NCBI GenBank assembly: GCA_014607495.2 | Contig: CP053167.1 | Coordinates: 5,456,001 to 5,520,000, forward strand | Source: Carposina sasakii | Taxonomy: Eukaryota > Arthropoda > Insecta > Lepidoptera > Carposinidae | DNA length: 64,000 bases | Direction of reading: 5' to 3' | Shown: positions 21,401 to 30,375 of the stretch, one piece after another | Layout of the letters: each line of letters begins with the position of its first letter | Position numbering within the stretch: the stretch's first letter is position 1 | Program-made: the position numbers and the translations under genes | The notes under the pieces: generated by a model | Database searches by the model: none | The model's input: only the letters and a program-made list of their open reading frames with translations | What the model was told of the DNA's origin: nothing

Positions 21401-22317
21401 CCTCTCTATGTGTGGAGTACAAGGCAGAATGTATGCGGCTACCCGTGGCTGATGATGATGTGTTATTTTATTCAAACAAATGTGAACACAGATACCTTTT
21501 TGAAGAATCTTTTATGTAATTTGAGAGTATACAAAATGTGTGTTCTAGTATTTTTGTAATTATAAAAAAGGTTAGTACTCCTCCTAGCTCAATAGGTTGT
21601 GGAGACTTCCAATCCAACTTGTTTCCAAATCTAAGTATACATAGGGACAGACAGACAGCGGGACGACTTTATTTTATAACTAGTGGACGCCTGCGATTCC
21701 GGCCGCGTAGACTACAGAAAAAACAAAGTGTCGAAATTATCCGGGATAAAAACATTTTTCCGGGATAAAAAGTACCCTATATGTTAAATGGGACCTGTCA
21801 CAATATATTCCTGAAAACTGCATCGAAATCGGTTCAGCCGTTTCTGACATTAACGTGCACAAACGCACAGACAAACCGACAAAAAAACGCGTTGATAAAG
21901 ATCTCCTATAATATTTTTTTGCATTTATCTTTCATGTATAGACAGCGATCCGTTACATTTTTATTATATGTATAGATATAGATGGAAGATAGATATGTTT
22001 TCGTTGTCAGCCTATTGCATCCTGCTGGACGTAGGCCTCCCCCAGAGCACGCCACACGGCTCGATCTCCCGTTTTTGCCATCCATTCACTACCAGCCGCC
22101 CTCTTTAAGTTTAAGAGGGTGTCCAACTCTACGCTTATGTAGTGATAGGTAACTCATTACGACATGCGTTTGTGTTTGTTACCAGGTGGAGAAGCACCGC
22201 GCGGTGACATCCCGTGTGACCGCATCGCGCGGGCGAGGCGGCCGCGCGAGACCGAGCAAACACCGCAACAAGCAACCCAAGGACAAGATGGCGCAGCTGG
22301 CTGCCTACTTTGTCTAA
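6500..22317 (+). CDS. Top3b: DNA topoisomerase 3-beta (15 exons)
   Basis: Type IA topoisomerase that passes single strands of DNA, and of RNA in this family, through a transient 5'-phosphotyrosine break. Exons: 6500-6590, 6678-6967, 7190-7409, 7845-8091, 8499-8616, 9627-9709, 10439-10575, 11414-11601, 12385-12501, 13509-13664, 14458-14712, 17658-17845, 18656-18808, 21082-21262, 22186-22317. Every join keeps frame with GT-AG ends, giving 851 residues, close to the roughly 860 of animal Top3b. The Toprim domain shows [10 protein letters not shown] at the start and the acidic triad DCDKEGE (D116, D118, E120). The catalytic block [11 protein letters not shown] holds Tyr335 and Arg337. [14 protein letters not shown] block follows. 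The C-terminal third has repeated Cys pairs (CGKC, CSHC, CPYC, CNSC, CVEC, CSAC, CLYC), consistent with zinc ribbons. The tail SRGRGG is a short version of the RGG box that binds RNA in Top3b. The start is the first ATG, directly before the conserved LMVAEKPS block. No coding lesion is seen. Confidence 0.96.
7434..7638. mobile_element. hAT-type MITE in Top3b intron 3
   Basis: Ends CAGTGGTTCCCAATTAGT and ACTAATTGGGAATCGCTG form imperfect terminal inverted repeats of the CAG(T/C)G type. Perfect 8-bp target duplications CTCTAAAC lie at 7426-7433 and 7639-7646. Eight-base duplication plus CAGNG ends indicate the hAT superfamily. Non-coding. Confidence 0.9.
8644..8994 (+). mobile_element. MITE family M1, copy 1 (Top3b intron 5)
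   Basis: Begins TATACAGGATGATTTTTGG and ends CCCTGTATA. It is one of nine copies in the window. This copy lacks about 40 bp near its right end, where the others carry TTCGTTAAGGGTGGCAACGA. Confidence 0.85.
9180..9409. mobile_element. MITE with 26-bp perfect TIRs (Top3b intron 5)
   Basis: The first and last 26 bases are exact inverted copies, starting AAGGTATGATTCCGAGC. The subterminal DNA is full of GCTGC/GCAGC units (GCTGCCGCAGCA), so the element can fold strongly. Confidence 0.88.
9722..9952 (+). repeat. Interspersed repeat K, copy 1
   Basis: Runs from the GGCAGAGTAGAG block to GGGGGAGACCTACGTCCAG. It shares order and sequence with 12833-13093 and with minus-strand copies at 17866-18122 and 43277-43536. 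The closing block resembles the 3' end of lepidopteran LINEs, so this may be a LINE-mobilised short element. Confidence 0.75.
10250..10405. repeat. Short repeat with CCCCCTG/CAGGGGG ends
   Basis: Starts CCCCCTGATTACCTAATTTG and ends ACCAGGGGG. A diverged relative without a clear second end lies at 22364-22500. The interior carries GTGTGCGTGCGCGCAACGAG-like GC-rich sequence. Probably a non-autonomous element. Confidence 0.6.
10685..11207 (-). mobile_element. LINE 3'-end fragment (RTE-like), interrupted
   Basis: The minus strand reads, in pieces, [47 protein letters not shown] and [11 protein letters not shown]. These are C-terminal residues common in RTE-like LINE polyproteins. A (CATA)n stretch marks the tail side. 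It lies in Top3b intron 7 and is split by the hAT-type MITE at 10889-11072. Confidence 0.8.
10889..11072. mobile_element. hAT-type MITE nested in LINE fragment
   Basis: Ends CAGTTTCCCAAA and TTTGGGAACCACTG. A perfect 8-bp target duplication GTCTAGGA lies at 10881-10888 and 11073-11080. It interrupts the LINE reading frame within the [10 protein letters not shown] segment, so it is younger than the LINE fragment. Confidence 0.9.
11866..11997 (-). mobile_element. tRNA-derived SINE, family A, copy 3 (Top3b intron 8)
   Basis: The minus strand shows the GACCCGGTAGCTCAGTGG head, B box GGTTCGATTCC, and the tail with TTATTAATAATTTTAT. It matches copies 1 and 2 over their full length. Confidence 0.82.
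12540..12705 (+). mobile_element. Helitron-like 3' fragment
   Basis: Ends GTCCACGCGGACGGAGTCGC followed by GGGCGTCCACTA. This is the 3' block of elements seen in full at 38447-39233 (minus). The 5' end is missing. Confidence 0.5.
12833..13093 (+). repeat. Interspersed repeat K, copy 2
   Basis: The fullest plus-strand copy of repeat K. It opens GCCGCGTGGTGCCGGCAGAG and closes GGAGGCCTACGTCCAGCAGT plus a GAAGAAGAA tail. It lies in Top3b intron 9. Confidence 0.78.
13290..13362. repeat. (CATA)n plus CTTTATCCCTTACGGGGT repeat
   Basis: A CATA microsatellite joined to ATCACGCCTTTATCCCTTAC. The same junction occurs near 17512 and 46881, so it marks the 3' end of a dispersed element in reverse. Confidence 0.6.
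13673..14157 (+). mobile_element. MITE family M1, copy 2, split by a SINE
   Basis: Starts TATACAGGATGATTTTTGG eight bases after the exon 10 splice donor and ends AAAAACACCCTGTATA. Its middle is replaced by the SINE at 13799-14069, and part of the interior is lost. Confidence 0.85.
13799..14069 (+). mobile_element. tRNA-derived SINE, family B, copy 1
   Basis: The head GGCCGATTGGTGTAGTTGG has an A-box-like TGTAGTTGG and an exact B box GGTTCGAATCC. The body includes TACCCACGACACAAAACC. The tail AATTATTAATAAAGAAATGG is the same as in SINE family A. A reverse copy lies at 40453-40692. Confidence 0.85.
14160..14340 (+). repeat. tRNA-like units fused to echoes of Top3b exon 10
   Basis: Two tRNA-like B-box units (ATGGGTTCGAACCTGG near 14204 and CTGGGTTTGAACCTGG near 14303) each run into a copy of the exon 10 end. 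14213-14247 repeats GTGCATGGGTACCAGAAGG plus the donor GTAGG. 14311-14336 repeats AACCTGGGGATTGTGC and CGTGCATGG with one mismatch to exon bases from 13629. They lie in intron 10 and are not part of the predicted mRNA. Confidence 0.75.
14741..15005 (+). mobile_element. SINE family C, flanked by a target duplication
   Basis: Contains the B box GAGTTCGATCCCAGTCACGG and ends in a GATGATGATGA tail. An 11-bp direct repeat CTTAGATGAAT flanks it (about 14730-14740 and 15006-15016), as expected for LINE-driven insertion. A relative with a complete head is at 47812-48150. Top3b intron 11. Confidence 0.8.
16035..16310 (+). repeat. Interspersed repeat R, copy 2
   Basis: Diverged copy of 5961-6366. It shares TTTATCCCGAAG, GGAAACGTCGGAAAAATCCTC and the closing AAATTACACCC. 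It is inserted within the Helitron-like element. Confidence 0.7.
16320..16990. repeat. Diverged tandem array, TTCCCACGGGAA-centred
   Basis: About six units, each containing a near-palindrome AAATTCCCACGGGAACGGG followed by ACAAACGGGAATTCC and a TTTTTAC spacer. Unit lengths vary. The same core, in reverse, forms the array at 38558-39110. Apparent overlapping minus-strand frames here are translations of the repeat. Confidence 0.75.
17512..17610. repeat. (CATA)n plus CTTTATCCCTTACGGGGT repeat
   Basis: Extends the shared block to GCAGAGCACCAAGGGCCGAT and CCACATGGTGCCACTTCTGA, as at 46881-46980. Confidence 0.6.
17866..18122 (-). repeat. Interspersed repeat K, copy 3
   Basis: Reverse orientation relative to 12833-13093, with full-length similarity. 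It starts 20 bp after Top3b exon 12. Confidence 0.75.
18155..18535 (+). mobile_element. LINE 3' fragment (RTE-like), decayed
   Basis: Contains GAGACGTGGTCTCTAACTGT, CGATGGCCGATGGAGCCG and GTCCAGCAATGGACTTCTCA, parallel to 25615-26048. Stops and indels occur throughout. It lies directly downstream of repeat K copy 3. Confidence 0.7.
18891..19282 (-). mobile_element. MITE family M1, copy 3 (Top3b intron 13)
   Basis: Reverse orientation. It opens TACAGGCCGTTTTTTCGTTG, closes AAAAATCATCCTGTA, and is close to full length. Confidence 0.85.
19437..20739 (-). mobile_element. mariner (Tc1/mariner) DNA transposon
   Basis: 1,303 bp, the usual mariner size. The left end CGAGGGGGCGTTTTTAAG and the reverse complement of the right end, CGAGGGTGCATTTTTATA, form TIRs. 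The match continues into TTCGCGGAAT with few mismatches. TA target duplications lie at 19435-19436 and 20740-20741. It carries the broken transposase at 19450-20558 and lies antisense in Top3b intron 13. Confidence 0.93.
19450..20558 (-). pseudogene. mariner transposase, frameshifted
   Basis: The N-terminus (20558 to about 20250) has the helix-turn-helix region with [13 protein letters not shown] [19 protein letters not shown] and the GRP linker. The catalytic triad is visible: TGDESW (first Asp), HDNAPVH (second) and [17 protein letters not shown] (third). There are 34 residues between the second and third, so DD34D, the mariner type. The frame shifts near 20250, 20085 and 19835, so no full protein can be made. 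The C-terminal third is still open. Confidence 0.92.
20940..21045 (-). mobile_element. SINE family C fragment
   Basis: The reverse complement matches the 3' half of 14741-15005, including ATCATCTTCCTGCCC on the plus strand and GGTTTCTTTCAAAA. Head missing. Confidence 0.65.
21371..21450 (+). repeat. Echo of Top3b exon 14 pieces, in swapped order
   Basis: 21371-21397 repeats the exon 14 end and donor (TAGTGCGCTGGTAAGTGACG plus TCATAAT, as at 21252-21278). 21405-21450 repeats an earlier part of the same exon (TGTGGAGTACAAGGCAGAA..., as at about 21169-21214) with point changes. A complete decoy GTAAGT donor is present. Confidence 0.85.
21681..21978 (-). mobile_element. Helitron-like element, copy in Top3b intron 14
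   Basis: The plus strand opens CTAGTGGACGCCTGCGATTC and ends TTTTTATTATATGTATAGAT. The homologue at 41083-41990 matches along its length apart from a nested insertion. The GTTCAGCCGTTTCTGA block is shared. Confidence 0.65.
22002..22061 (-). repeat. Interspersed repeat K, short fragment
   Basis: Only the CCTGCTGGACGTAGGCCTCC / CCAGAGCACGCCACA end remains. Confidence 0.6.
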
Positions 22318-22363
22318 CAGGTTTACTATGCCAGGTCGCTAAAGTCTAAAGCCGCAGCGCTAT

Positions 22364-22500
22364 TACCTAATTTGCAGTAGCAATGCAATAGCGAAAATTG
22401 AAAGTGTGTGTGTTTGTGTGTGTGCGGGGCGCGGGAGGACGCCGAGCGCTCGTTGCGCGCACGCACACATCGACTCTGAAGTTACATAAACAGGGGGCCA
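22364..22500. repeat. Relative of the CCCCCTG repeat in the Top3b 3' region
   Basis: Shares ATTACCTAATTTGCAGTAGC and the GCGCTCGTTGCGCGCACGCA block (reverse of the block at 10308-10330) and ends CAGGGGGCC. It lies within 200 bp of the Top3b stop, so it is likely within or near the 3' UTR. Confidence 0.6.
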
Positions 22501-23585
22501 GACGGACCAGCCGTTTTGGTCGAACAATTGAGTAAAAAGTCGGCTCGCGTCTGCTCTCTGCCACGCTAGCTAGGTACACGCGTGTTCGTAAAAAGGTACC
22601 TATAAAAAGCCTAATAAAACTATCTACGCCGTTTATATTAACTGGACACGCAATCAAAAAGCCTAACTATGTCCGGCTTTTACCGGAAGCCTGGCAACCC
22701 TAACTATGCAACTATTGTATTTATTATGTAGGAGATGGCTGCATTTTGACTGATTCGGTATTATTGGTATAGGGGTATATCACTTACTCAAGGTCGCGCG
22801 ACATTAGCCTACTTGCAAGTGCACTGCTAGCGGTGCAAATATCAATAGGGTTGTCGCTCGTTTCTCCCGAGCACACGGACTGGCAATGTTGCCGCACCGT
22901 TATAGTCTTTGCATCTGCGAATAATAACCGGTTGATGACGTAGCTAGTTATACATATGTATGCGTAAGATATACCTTGGTCGTCAATGAGAGATTTTCTG
23001 ACAAGTTAAAGTAACTGTAAGAGAATCTCCTACCTCCCCCTGTACGTGACCAATGACAAAACAGAATTTCGGGATGGAAATTCACTCACGCAGATGGCTC
23101 TATGTGATTTGTACTATTTTTTTTACTTTGTTGTCAGAAGAATCCCTCATTCTCGGAGCTCGTAAAAAAAGTTTATTTTTCTTGCTAAGCTAGTGCTAAC
23201 GCTAATGTAATGTAATATTAGTACATATTACTTTGGAGGGTAAGAACTAGTAGTGTTCTACTTCAAAATTAAATGAGGCGAGGCGTTCAATACATCGCAG
23301 GCGTGCGCGGTCATATCATGCGTCTCACTCCCTCTCTACGTATCCTATAGGTAAGAGCGAGTAGCGCGGCCTCCGAAGACGGACAAGTCATATAGTGCAG
23401 CTATCTCCTATACTACAACTATGTAATGTATTAACTTATTAATAGAATAGGTGTAGTTTTTGAATGTAATAATCTGGTTGCAATATATGTTATAAATAGT
23501 CTGAGGTTTGAATGCTAGTACTTATAGTACAGAGTATCTTTGTATGACCTTATTAAATTAATCAACCAATTATCTAAAAAATCTG
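22501..23585. other. Intergenic downstream of Top3b
   Basis: No gene seen. An AATAAA at 22613-22618 is a plausible polyadenylation signal for Top3b, about 300 bases after the stop. Confidence 0.45.
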
Positions 23586-23999
23586 TTCACTATGGGTGCG
23601 CCCACCACCGGGCCCTACACCCTCCACTGACCCTCGGATCTGATAACTCATAATTGCGACAACAGGCACTTGCACTAACTACAATCGCCATGAGAAACCA
23701 GATTTACTTACTTAAGTAATGTGTTGGGTTTTAGAGGTTCATAATAATTAGTGGTTTACTAATTTACTAATTTCTATAATCCTGAGGATGCCACGGTTGC
23801 TGGCGAAACATATGTAGATTTTTTATCTAGTTTTTGATTTCGGAATAGTGCAATGTATCGTCTTGCATGCTAGGTGCTCAGGTCTGGTTTCTCATGGCGA
23901 TTGTAGTTAGTGCAAGTGCCTGTTGTCGCAATTATGAGTTATCAGATCCGAGGGTCAGTGGAGGGTGTAGGGCCCGGTGGTGGGCGCACCCATAGTGAA
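23586..23999. mobile_element. Fold-back element F, copy 1 (perfect 117-bp arms)
   Basis: Arms 23586-23702 and 23883-23999 are inverted copies of each other with no mismatch that I can find. Both contain CCCACCACCGGGCCCTACAC. The 180-bp centre contains GATGCCACGG and GGCGAAACATATGT. The minor frame at 23910-24182 is only an arm translation. Confidence 0.92.
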
Positions 24000-24497
24000 T
24001 GTTTGAACTTCCGAATTGTAACGCCTAATACAATTTCATTTAAAAAATCTGTACTAACTTTAAAAAGTTCTTATTTTGTGCAAATTGTACCTATACATAT
24101 TTTTGAAGCTCACGACTTTCAATATGATCTGATTTGTACTCGTATTGTATGCAATGAAATAACAGTTTCTAATTGTATGTAAAACTCGAATATATAAGTT
24201 TTAGTTCAAATACTAATGTAATAGGTAAGTACCTAAATAAAAGTATTATGTAGTTTTTGTGTATATTGCTCTTTGCCTATTTATACATGTTGTAACAAAA
24301 GGGCTATGATTAGCGAAATGCCTATTAAATATAGCCTATAATATTATAGAGGACCTATCCAAAAAATTACTGTAAATGGTCTATTGATAGGCTTTTTCAT
24401 AGTATTTCCCTCAACATTACCGTTTTTGTTACATCCTGTATATAGTTAATAACAAGAAATATGTATTATTTATGGAAATGAAGTCGCATATATATAT

Positions 24498-24803
24498 ACC
24501 TTTAACGAAGGGTACGTACTCTATACAAAATAAAGTAAGTTTATGCCATATGATCGTGCGAAATTTATAGTGTCTAGTGTTTATGTTAGTTTTTTTTATA
24601 GACAGATATTAATTAAAAAAATCTTGCTACGCGCGTCTATGTGCATTTATGCAGAAAAACGCAGTCTATTTACTCAACTTTGGACCCTAATATTTTGGAA
24701 ACCAGACACTTCCCAGGTATGCTTCCATGGAGAAAAATGATCGTGATGATGAGGAGATTCCGTAGTTTTCGGGAACGTTGACGACCAAAAATCATCTTGT
24801 ATA
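24498..24803 (-). mobile_element. MITE family M1, copy 4, left end lost
   Basis: Begins inside the element at TTTAACGAAGGGTACGTACT and closes AAAAATCATCTTGTATA. Confidence 0.8.
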
Positions 24804-24904
24804 CATATTAACCTTCCTATGTGTATGTAGTAATAATGTCAAGTTTTTATATGTATTATATTCTAAATAATAAATTGTTTTATCTAGTATTTTGGACTTT
24901 TGAT

Positions 24905-24995
24905 TATTTTTCATATATTATAAATATTATTAAGAAAATGAAAAAAAAATTCACTCGAGTGAGATTTGAACTCCCGACCTCTCGCAAACCGTATT
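24905..24995 (-). mobile_element. Decayed tRNA-derived SINE
   Basis: The minus strand has a B-box-like GAGTTCAAATCTCAC and an A-rich tail related to the family A/B tail. Head lost. Confidence 0.45.
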
Positions 24996-25045
24996 TTTCA
25001 TATACTTTACTAGTGCTTGATGCATTATTAAATTTTTCTTAGATT

Positions 25046-25614
25046 TGACGTGATAAGAATAAACACTAATAGCCTTATACTATAATAAACACTATTTGCC
25101 TGTCGGTGGAGAAAAATAAACATTAATGAATGGGATTACGATATATGAGTGTGAAATGTAAATACATATTCGAAGCCAGCAGTTATTGCTACATTTTGCT
25201 ATTTATCTCTGTCTAACTGGGGTGTTTAGACTGAAATAGCAATAATATAGCAAGTCTATCTCTGTTTAACTAAGGCACATAGAAATAGATACCTGACAGT
25301 CGCGAAAGGTAGTGTCTCTGAATAGGCATTTAGAGTGTAAATCAATATGATTTGAAATAAAACCAAGCGAAGTTTTGAAGTCTTCATTTTATTGTGAAGG
25401 TCACCTATTAATTTATAATGTATAGGTATAGTATGATAAGCTTACAAAGTATTACTGTATTTGTTGTTACATTATTTTATATTAATCCATTTATTCATAT
25501 AGGGAGCAAACAGTAGGTATCTATGATTCGTAAAAACTGGGCCTTACTGCTATGATAATTTAATATAATATGTAGCTATGTAGTTGCTGATCATTAAGTA
25601 TTTTCATTAAGTAA
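25046..25614. other. Intergenic, no gene seen
   Basis: AT-rich, no supported frame. Confidence 0.5.
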
Positions 25615-26048
25615 GGTATTCAACCAGTGCGTGCTGCCGGTGATGACCTACGGTGCCGAGACGTGGTCTCTAACTGTGTGCCTCATAAAAAAGCTCAGGA
25701 TCGGGGTTAGGTTTGGTCTGGGATCTCTCTGCGTGATCGAATCAGAAATGAGGAGATCCGCAGACGTACAAAGATCACCGACATAGCTCAACGGTCCAGC
25801 AAGCTGAAGTGGCAATGGGCAGGGCACATAGCTCGCAGAACTGATGGCCGATGGAGTCGGAAAGTTCTAGAGTGGATACCACGTATTGGCAAGCGCAGCG
25901 TGGGAAGGCCACCCGCGAGGTGGACGGATGACCTGGCCAAGGTCGCGGGCGTCGTTTGGATGCAGGCTGCTTCCGACTGGTCGGAGTGGAGGTTGTTGGG
26001 GGAGGCCTATGTCCAACAGTCGACTTCTCAGGGCTGAGAGTAAATGAT
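25615..26048 (+). mobile_element. LINE 3' fragment (RTE-like)
   Basis: Reads, across a frameshift, QCVLPVMTYGAETWSLT, then [43 protein letters not shown] and RPPARWTDDL. These are characteristic C-terminal residues of RTE-like reverse-transcriptase polyproteins. It closes GGCCTATGTCCAACAGTCGA. 5'-truncated and dead. Confidence 0.85.
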
Positions 26049-28289
26049 GAAGTTATTTTAAAATTTGATTTGAACCTACTTGGTATTAGACCTTTGTAGT
26101 TCTAATTTCAATCTGGTCAGATTATGGTCTAGATTGGGCTATTTTAGACCCTAATATTTATTATTTTATTATCTCTATTGAAATTGAGGGGAATATAGAG
26201 TCCCGGTCCTTTGAGCATCGGGCCGTAGCTAAGACGTAGAGACCCTTTTTAGAGAGCTTTAATATGGTGTGGGATACACATGGCGGATAATGGTATCATT
26301 AGTGATGGCACTAAGGGCACAATATGATGCACCCGGCGATGGTCCCCGCCATATGTAAAGACTGTGTACAAAACTATGTCATACGATTATTCTGTTGGTA
26401 TAATATACCAGATTTTTTTTACTAGTAATGAATTTTAAACAGAAATGATCAGTATATACTAAGCTTTACATGAATCTCGAAATGTGATATGAAGTATTTT
26501 CAATCTTAATGCTTTATTCATAATGTTCATACTAGTGCGTTTGTATGTCAGCGGATTTAAGTTTAACAAAATGTCTAAAGGTCAATACTACAGCGCTATC
26601 CACTTTTATTAAATTCTTACTTAATTATGTATTTCTTTACTATGTAATAAAAAAAAAACAAATTATACATTATACAATGATTATAAAATAATATCACGAA
26701 CTAAATTATTTTTTAATAAAACTATAATAAATCGTGATTTTAATTTAAAATAGTTTTTAATAGACCGAAATTAATGAGGGTATGTGCCAATTTGTTTATT
26801 ATATCAGTATCACAGATAAGCCTAAGTGAAATGTATCAGCAATATTGAACCTATTTATATATACACAAGGTTTTAAATTCGAAATCAATGGCGGATGCTT
26901 AGGGCATAGCACGTGTTGTCTCAGAAGAACTAAGTTGTGTGGTAGGTGTCTTTTTGGTCACATGGAGAAATTTTTGTTGGTTGTCTATTAAATCTATTTT
27001 TGTCTATTCTAAGTGCAATAATAGGTTCTTGTTAAACAATGACTGTGACGTTTATTGAAATTATACTCAAGGAATATACAAAAATAGAAAAATTATTCCA
27101 TTCTTATACTTACACAGCACTGATATGCTTTTAAACCTCACAACTTTTAATAAAAAATAATTAAGGGCCACTTGGGCCGAGTAATAAATATTCAAATTAA
27201 TATAATATGTACTCGAGTTTTTATTATAATTTAACTAAAATGTATTGAATGCAGATTAAATTCATATATTCATCTTGATTCCTTGCAGTATACGAATTAC
27301 AATTTCGTGAACTTTTTACATTTGGTCCTTGAAACCGGACATGAGAAAGCTTTTTACAATTTTCAGGTTTAAAATTTCCGTTTCCGTTTCACAACATTGC
27401 AAACGCGATTCGCCGGACTTATGAAGACTTACACAGATAAAATTAATATAATAACAGTTGTGCATTTAAACATAAGATTTTCCTATTCTACTTTAGTATT
27501 TACTAATAGCATAAGATACTAAAGACTGCATGAGCCAATTGTTTCTAGACATTTAATATATTTCCTACTATGAGATTCCTTTGCGTTGCTTCAAAAGGAA
27601 TATATTAAATGTGCAGATCTTTGGTCTATGCTAAATTATTAATTTTAATCTCACTGATTTTGATAACATAATTAAATTCTAATAGCTTTATATACTTATA
27701 GCAATTATTTACAATACAATATCGAATACTTTCCCAACATGTAAGTTAATTTATCGAATTGGTAATGTCTTCGGTGTTGCCACCTTACAGACACCGTGTT
27801 ACACGATTATTTTTTTGTTTCGGTGAGATTTTCATATATTTTTTATGTTTATCTATTTTCATGATATAAATACATTCGCCTATACAAGTACTTAATACAA
27901 AGTAATACCACAATAAAAAATTCAGTTTAAAATTCGTTTGTCCACTTATTTATAAAGTATTTAGACTTAGTCGATAATAATTTGTTATAACGATTTCCTA
28001 AAACATAAGAATAGGTTTTGAATAAATTTAAAATACTATTAGGTATGTTGAAATAAAAATTGTTTTAAATAAAAATGGCGGAAAATGTAATAACTGCTAT
28101 GCCCTACAGTTTGTCTCAAACTCGTAATGGCTGATGGCCTAGTGTTGGAGCCACAATAAAGATTTTATTTATTTATTTATCTGAAGTACATATAGCATTT
28201 TAATACAGAATTCGTTTTTAAATACTTTGCAGCACGGCCATGTCATGCAGTGTGTTTTCAAATTATATCCTATACTAATATTATAGCGT
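26049..28289. other. Long intergenic stretch, no gene seen
   Basis: AT-rich with scattered stops in all frames. A LINE-tail-like GCCACAATAAAG followed by (ATTT)n lies near 28150-28180. Nothing else is recognised. Confidence 0.55.
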
Positions 28290-28685
28290 CTACAGAATTA
28301 ACATTTAAAAAGTTTTTATGTACAATTAAATGTTTTTACCCGACTGCCAAAGAGGGAGGGTAATGTTGAGGGAGTGTATGTAAGTATGTATGTATGTCTG
28401 TTCCTTTGTGACCTCCTGTAGCCTAAACGGCTTGATGGATTTTGATGTATGAGGTATCGTTAGATTTGTCTTGATTACGGGAGTGTCATAGGATACATTT
28501 TATCATAAAAGTCCCACGGGATAAAGACATAATAATATTTTTTCTAAATTTCCCTTTAAACAACAAAAATATGTATGCGGTATCATTAGATTCATTTTGG
28601 GAGTAATTAATATAGGATACGTTTTTTCTCAAAATTCCCACGGGAACATGTTAATTCTGCGTCAACGCAAAGCAACTCATGCGTT
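28290..28685 (+). repeat. Dispersed element fragment
   Basis: Contains ACCCGACTGCCAAAGAGGGA, a GTATGTATGTATGTCTG run, an ATGGATTTTGATGTATGAGG block and AAATTCCCACGGGAACATG. These blocks also occur in other elements of the window, which suggests a Helitron-like origin. Confidence 0.45.
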
Positions 28686-28927
28686 AGCAAGCAAAAAGAT
28701 AGGGCGTGGCCTGGCATGCGGCGCGCGGCGCGGTGCGGAGGGGGATATGCTCGAGTATACAGCCCGAATGCGGGCACACGCATAAGGGCACACGTCGTTG
28801 AAAATAGCGATTTTTTCGATACTTCGTCGTCTGACGCGAAACTTATAAAGTATAAATAACTCGTTCTTTTTCTTTCGTGGTTCTTTCTAATTAATTAACT
28901 CGTTCTTCCGTTCTTTTTTAAATATTC

Positions 28928-29384
28928 ACAAAATACCCGACTGCACACTAAAAAAAGAGTAAAACAAGCCACACAATAATATTGATCAATCAAATGCTAA
29001 AAACTAATTATGTAATACCGTTTAAACAATACCTATATTAAAATACACTACAATATGTGTTCGTAATCGATAGTGTTTATGCTCGCAGGCGGGGACCACC
29101 TTGACCGCCACCAACGAAAATTCTGCTAAATGGTGCACAACCGAAATGACTATAAATAAGCCTCTGTTGGTCCCCGCCTGCGATGCTTTCCATCAACATT
29201 TATAAATTATATTCAGTAAATTTGTATTCAAAATAAGTTTCTGTTTATTTAACTATCGATTACGAACACATGAAAAATAGGTATTGTTTAAACGGTTTAC
29301 ATAATTAGTTTTTAGCATTTGATTGATCAATATTATTGTGTGGCTTGTTTTACTCTTTTTTTAGTGTGCAGTCGGGTATTTTGT
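28928..29384. mobile_element. Fold-back element G
   Basis: The outer about 100 bp at each end are near-perfect inverted copies, starting ACAAAATACCCGACTGCACA. The match continues patchily through TGTTCGTAATCGATAG to GCAGGCGGGGACCA around a central 80 bp. Non-coding. Confidence 0.85.
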
Positions 29385-29428
29385 TTTTTTATTCTAAACT
29401 TATTCCATTTGTGGCGTGGATCCCAAAC

Positions 29429-29788
29429 TATACAGCGTGTTTTTTGTTGCCACCCTTAACGAAGGGTACGTACTCTATACATCAAATAAAGTAAGTTTAT
29501 GCAAAAAAAAATGCTGGGAAAAATGTTTTTTTTTTATATTACTTGATCGGACGAAATTCATAGTGTCCAGTGTTTATGCTAGTTTTTTCATAGACAGATA
29601 TTAATTATTTCCCGTGAAAAATCTTGCTACACGCGTCAATGTGCATTTATGCAGAAAAACGCAGTCTATTTACTCAACTTTGGACCCTAATATTTTGGTA
29701 GGTATACTTCCATGGAGAAAAATGATCGTGATGATGAGGAGATTCCGTAGTTTTCGGGAACGTTGACGTCCAAAAATCATTCTGTATA
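29429..29788 (-). mobile_element. MITE family M1, copy 5
   Basis: Opens TATACAGCGTGTTTTTTG and closes AAAAATCATTCTGTATA. Inserted 45 bp beyond fold-back element G. Confidence 0.85.
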
Positions 29789-30375
29789 AAGTCTTAACTA
29801 CCGGTACCAAATAAACTGAATATAATTTGTTAATTAGTGAACATATAGAGCCAGAGTTTATATTATCTATAGGTAGTCAATATAGGCATAATTTTTAGAT
29901 ATTTTGAGTATTGATGACTTCGGTTTTATGCATTTGTACTTTCGAAGATTTGTACAATAGTCGATAGGGCTTATTATGGCGCTACGTACATATACTAAAA
30001 TTACTAACTCGACTAAATGGTCCAATTTAGTATGAAATTTATACACAATATTCCCGGGAGTCTAAAAGGGCTACATAAGTGATATCAAAAGATGTCTTTC
30101 CTAAGTACACTGAGGCTCTTTGGGGATATCGCTTATGATGTTCTTTTCGACCCCCCTGGTGGGGTGAACCATCGTAATATCCTGGACCCAATAAGTATTC
30201 AAACAATCTCAAGCGAGGCCAGCTCTTATTCTTAAGCCTCGTTCACACGGGGCTAGTAACTATCATTATACTGTTTTAGAAGTCAAGTCATCATATGCAT
30301 ATATGCAGCGTATAGACACAGCTGTGTTCCCAAAATAGGGTAGCTAGAACTGCAGGATCATAAGGGAGACCCCAC
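29789..30375. other. Intergenic, no gene seen
   Basis: No supported frame. From about 30300 a block GCTGTGTTCCCAAAATAGGG recurs near 9030 and 10625. Confidence 0.45.

Noticed and set aside
22164..22349. 61-codon plus frame
   Set aside because: Alternate frame of the last Top3b exon.
23910..24182. 90-codon plus frame
   Set aside because: Starts within a fold-back arm; no coding evidence.
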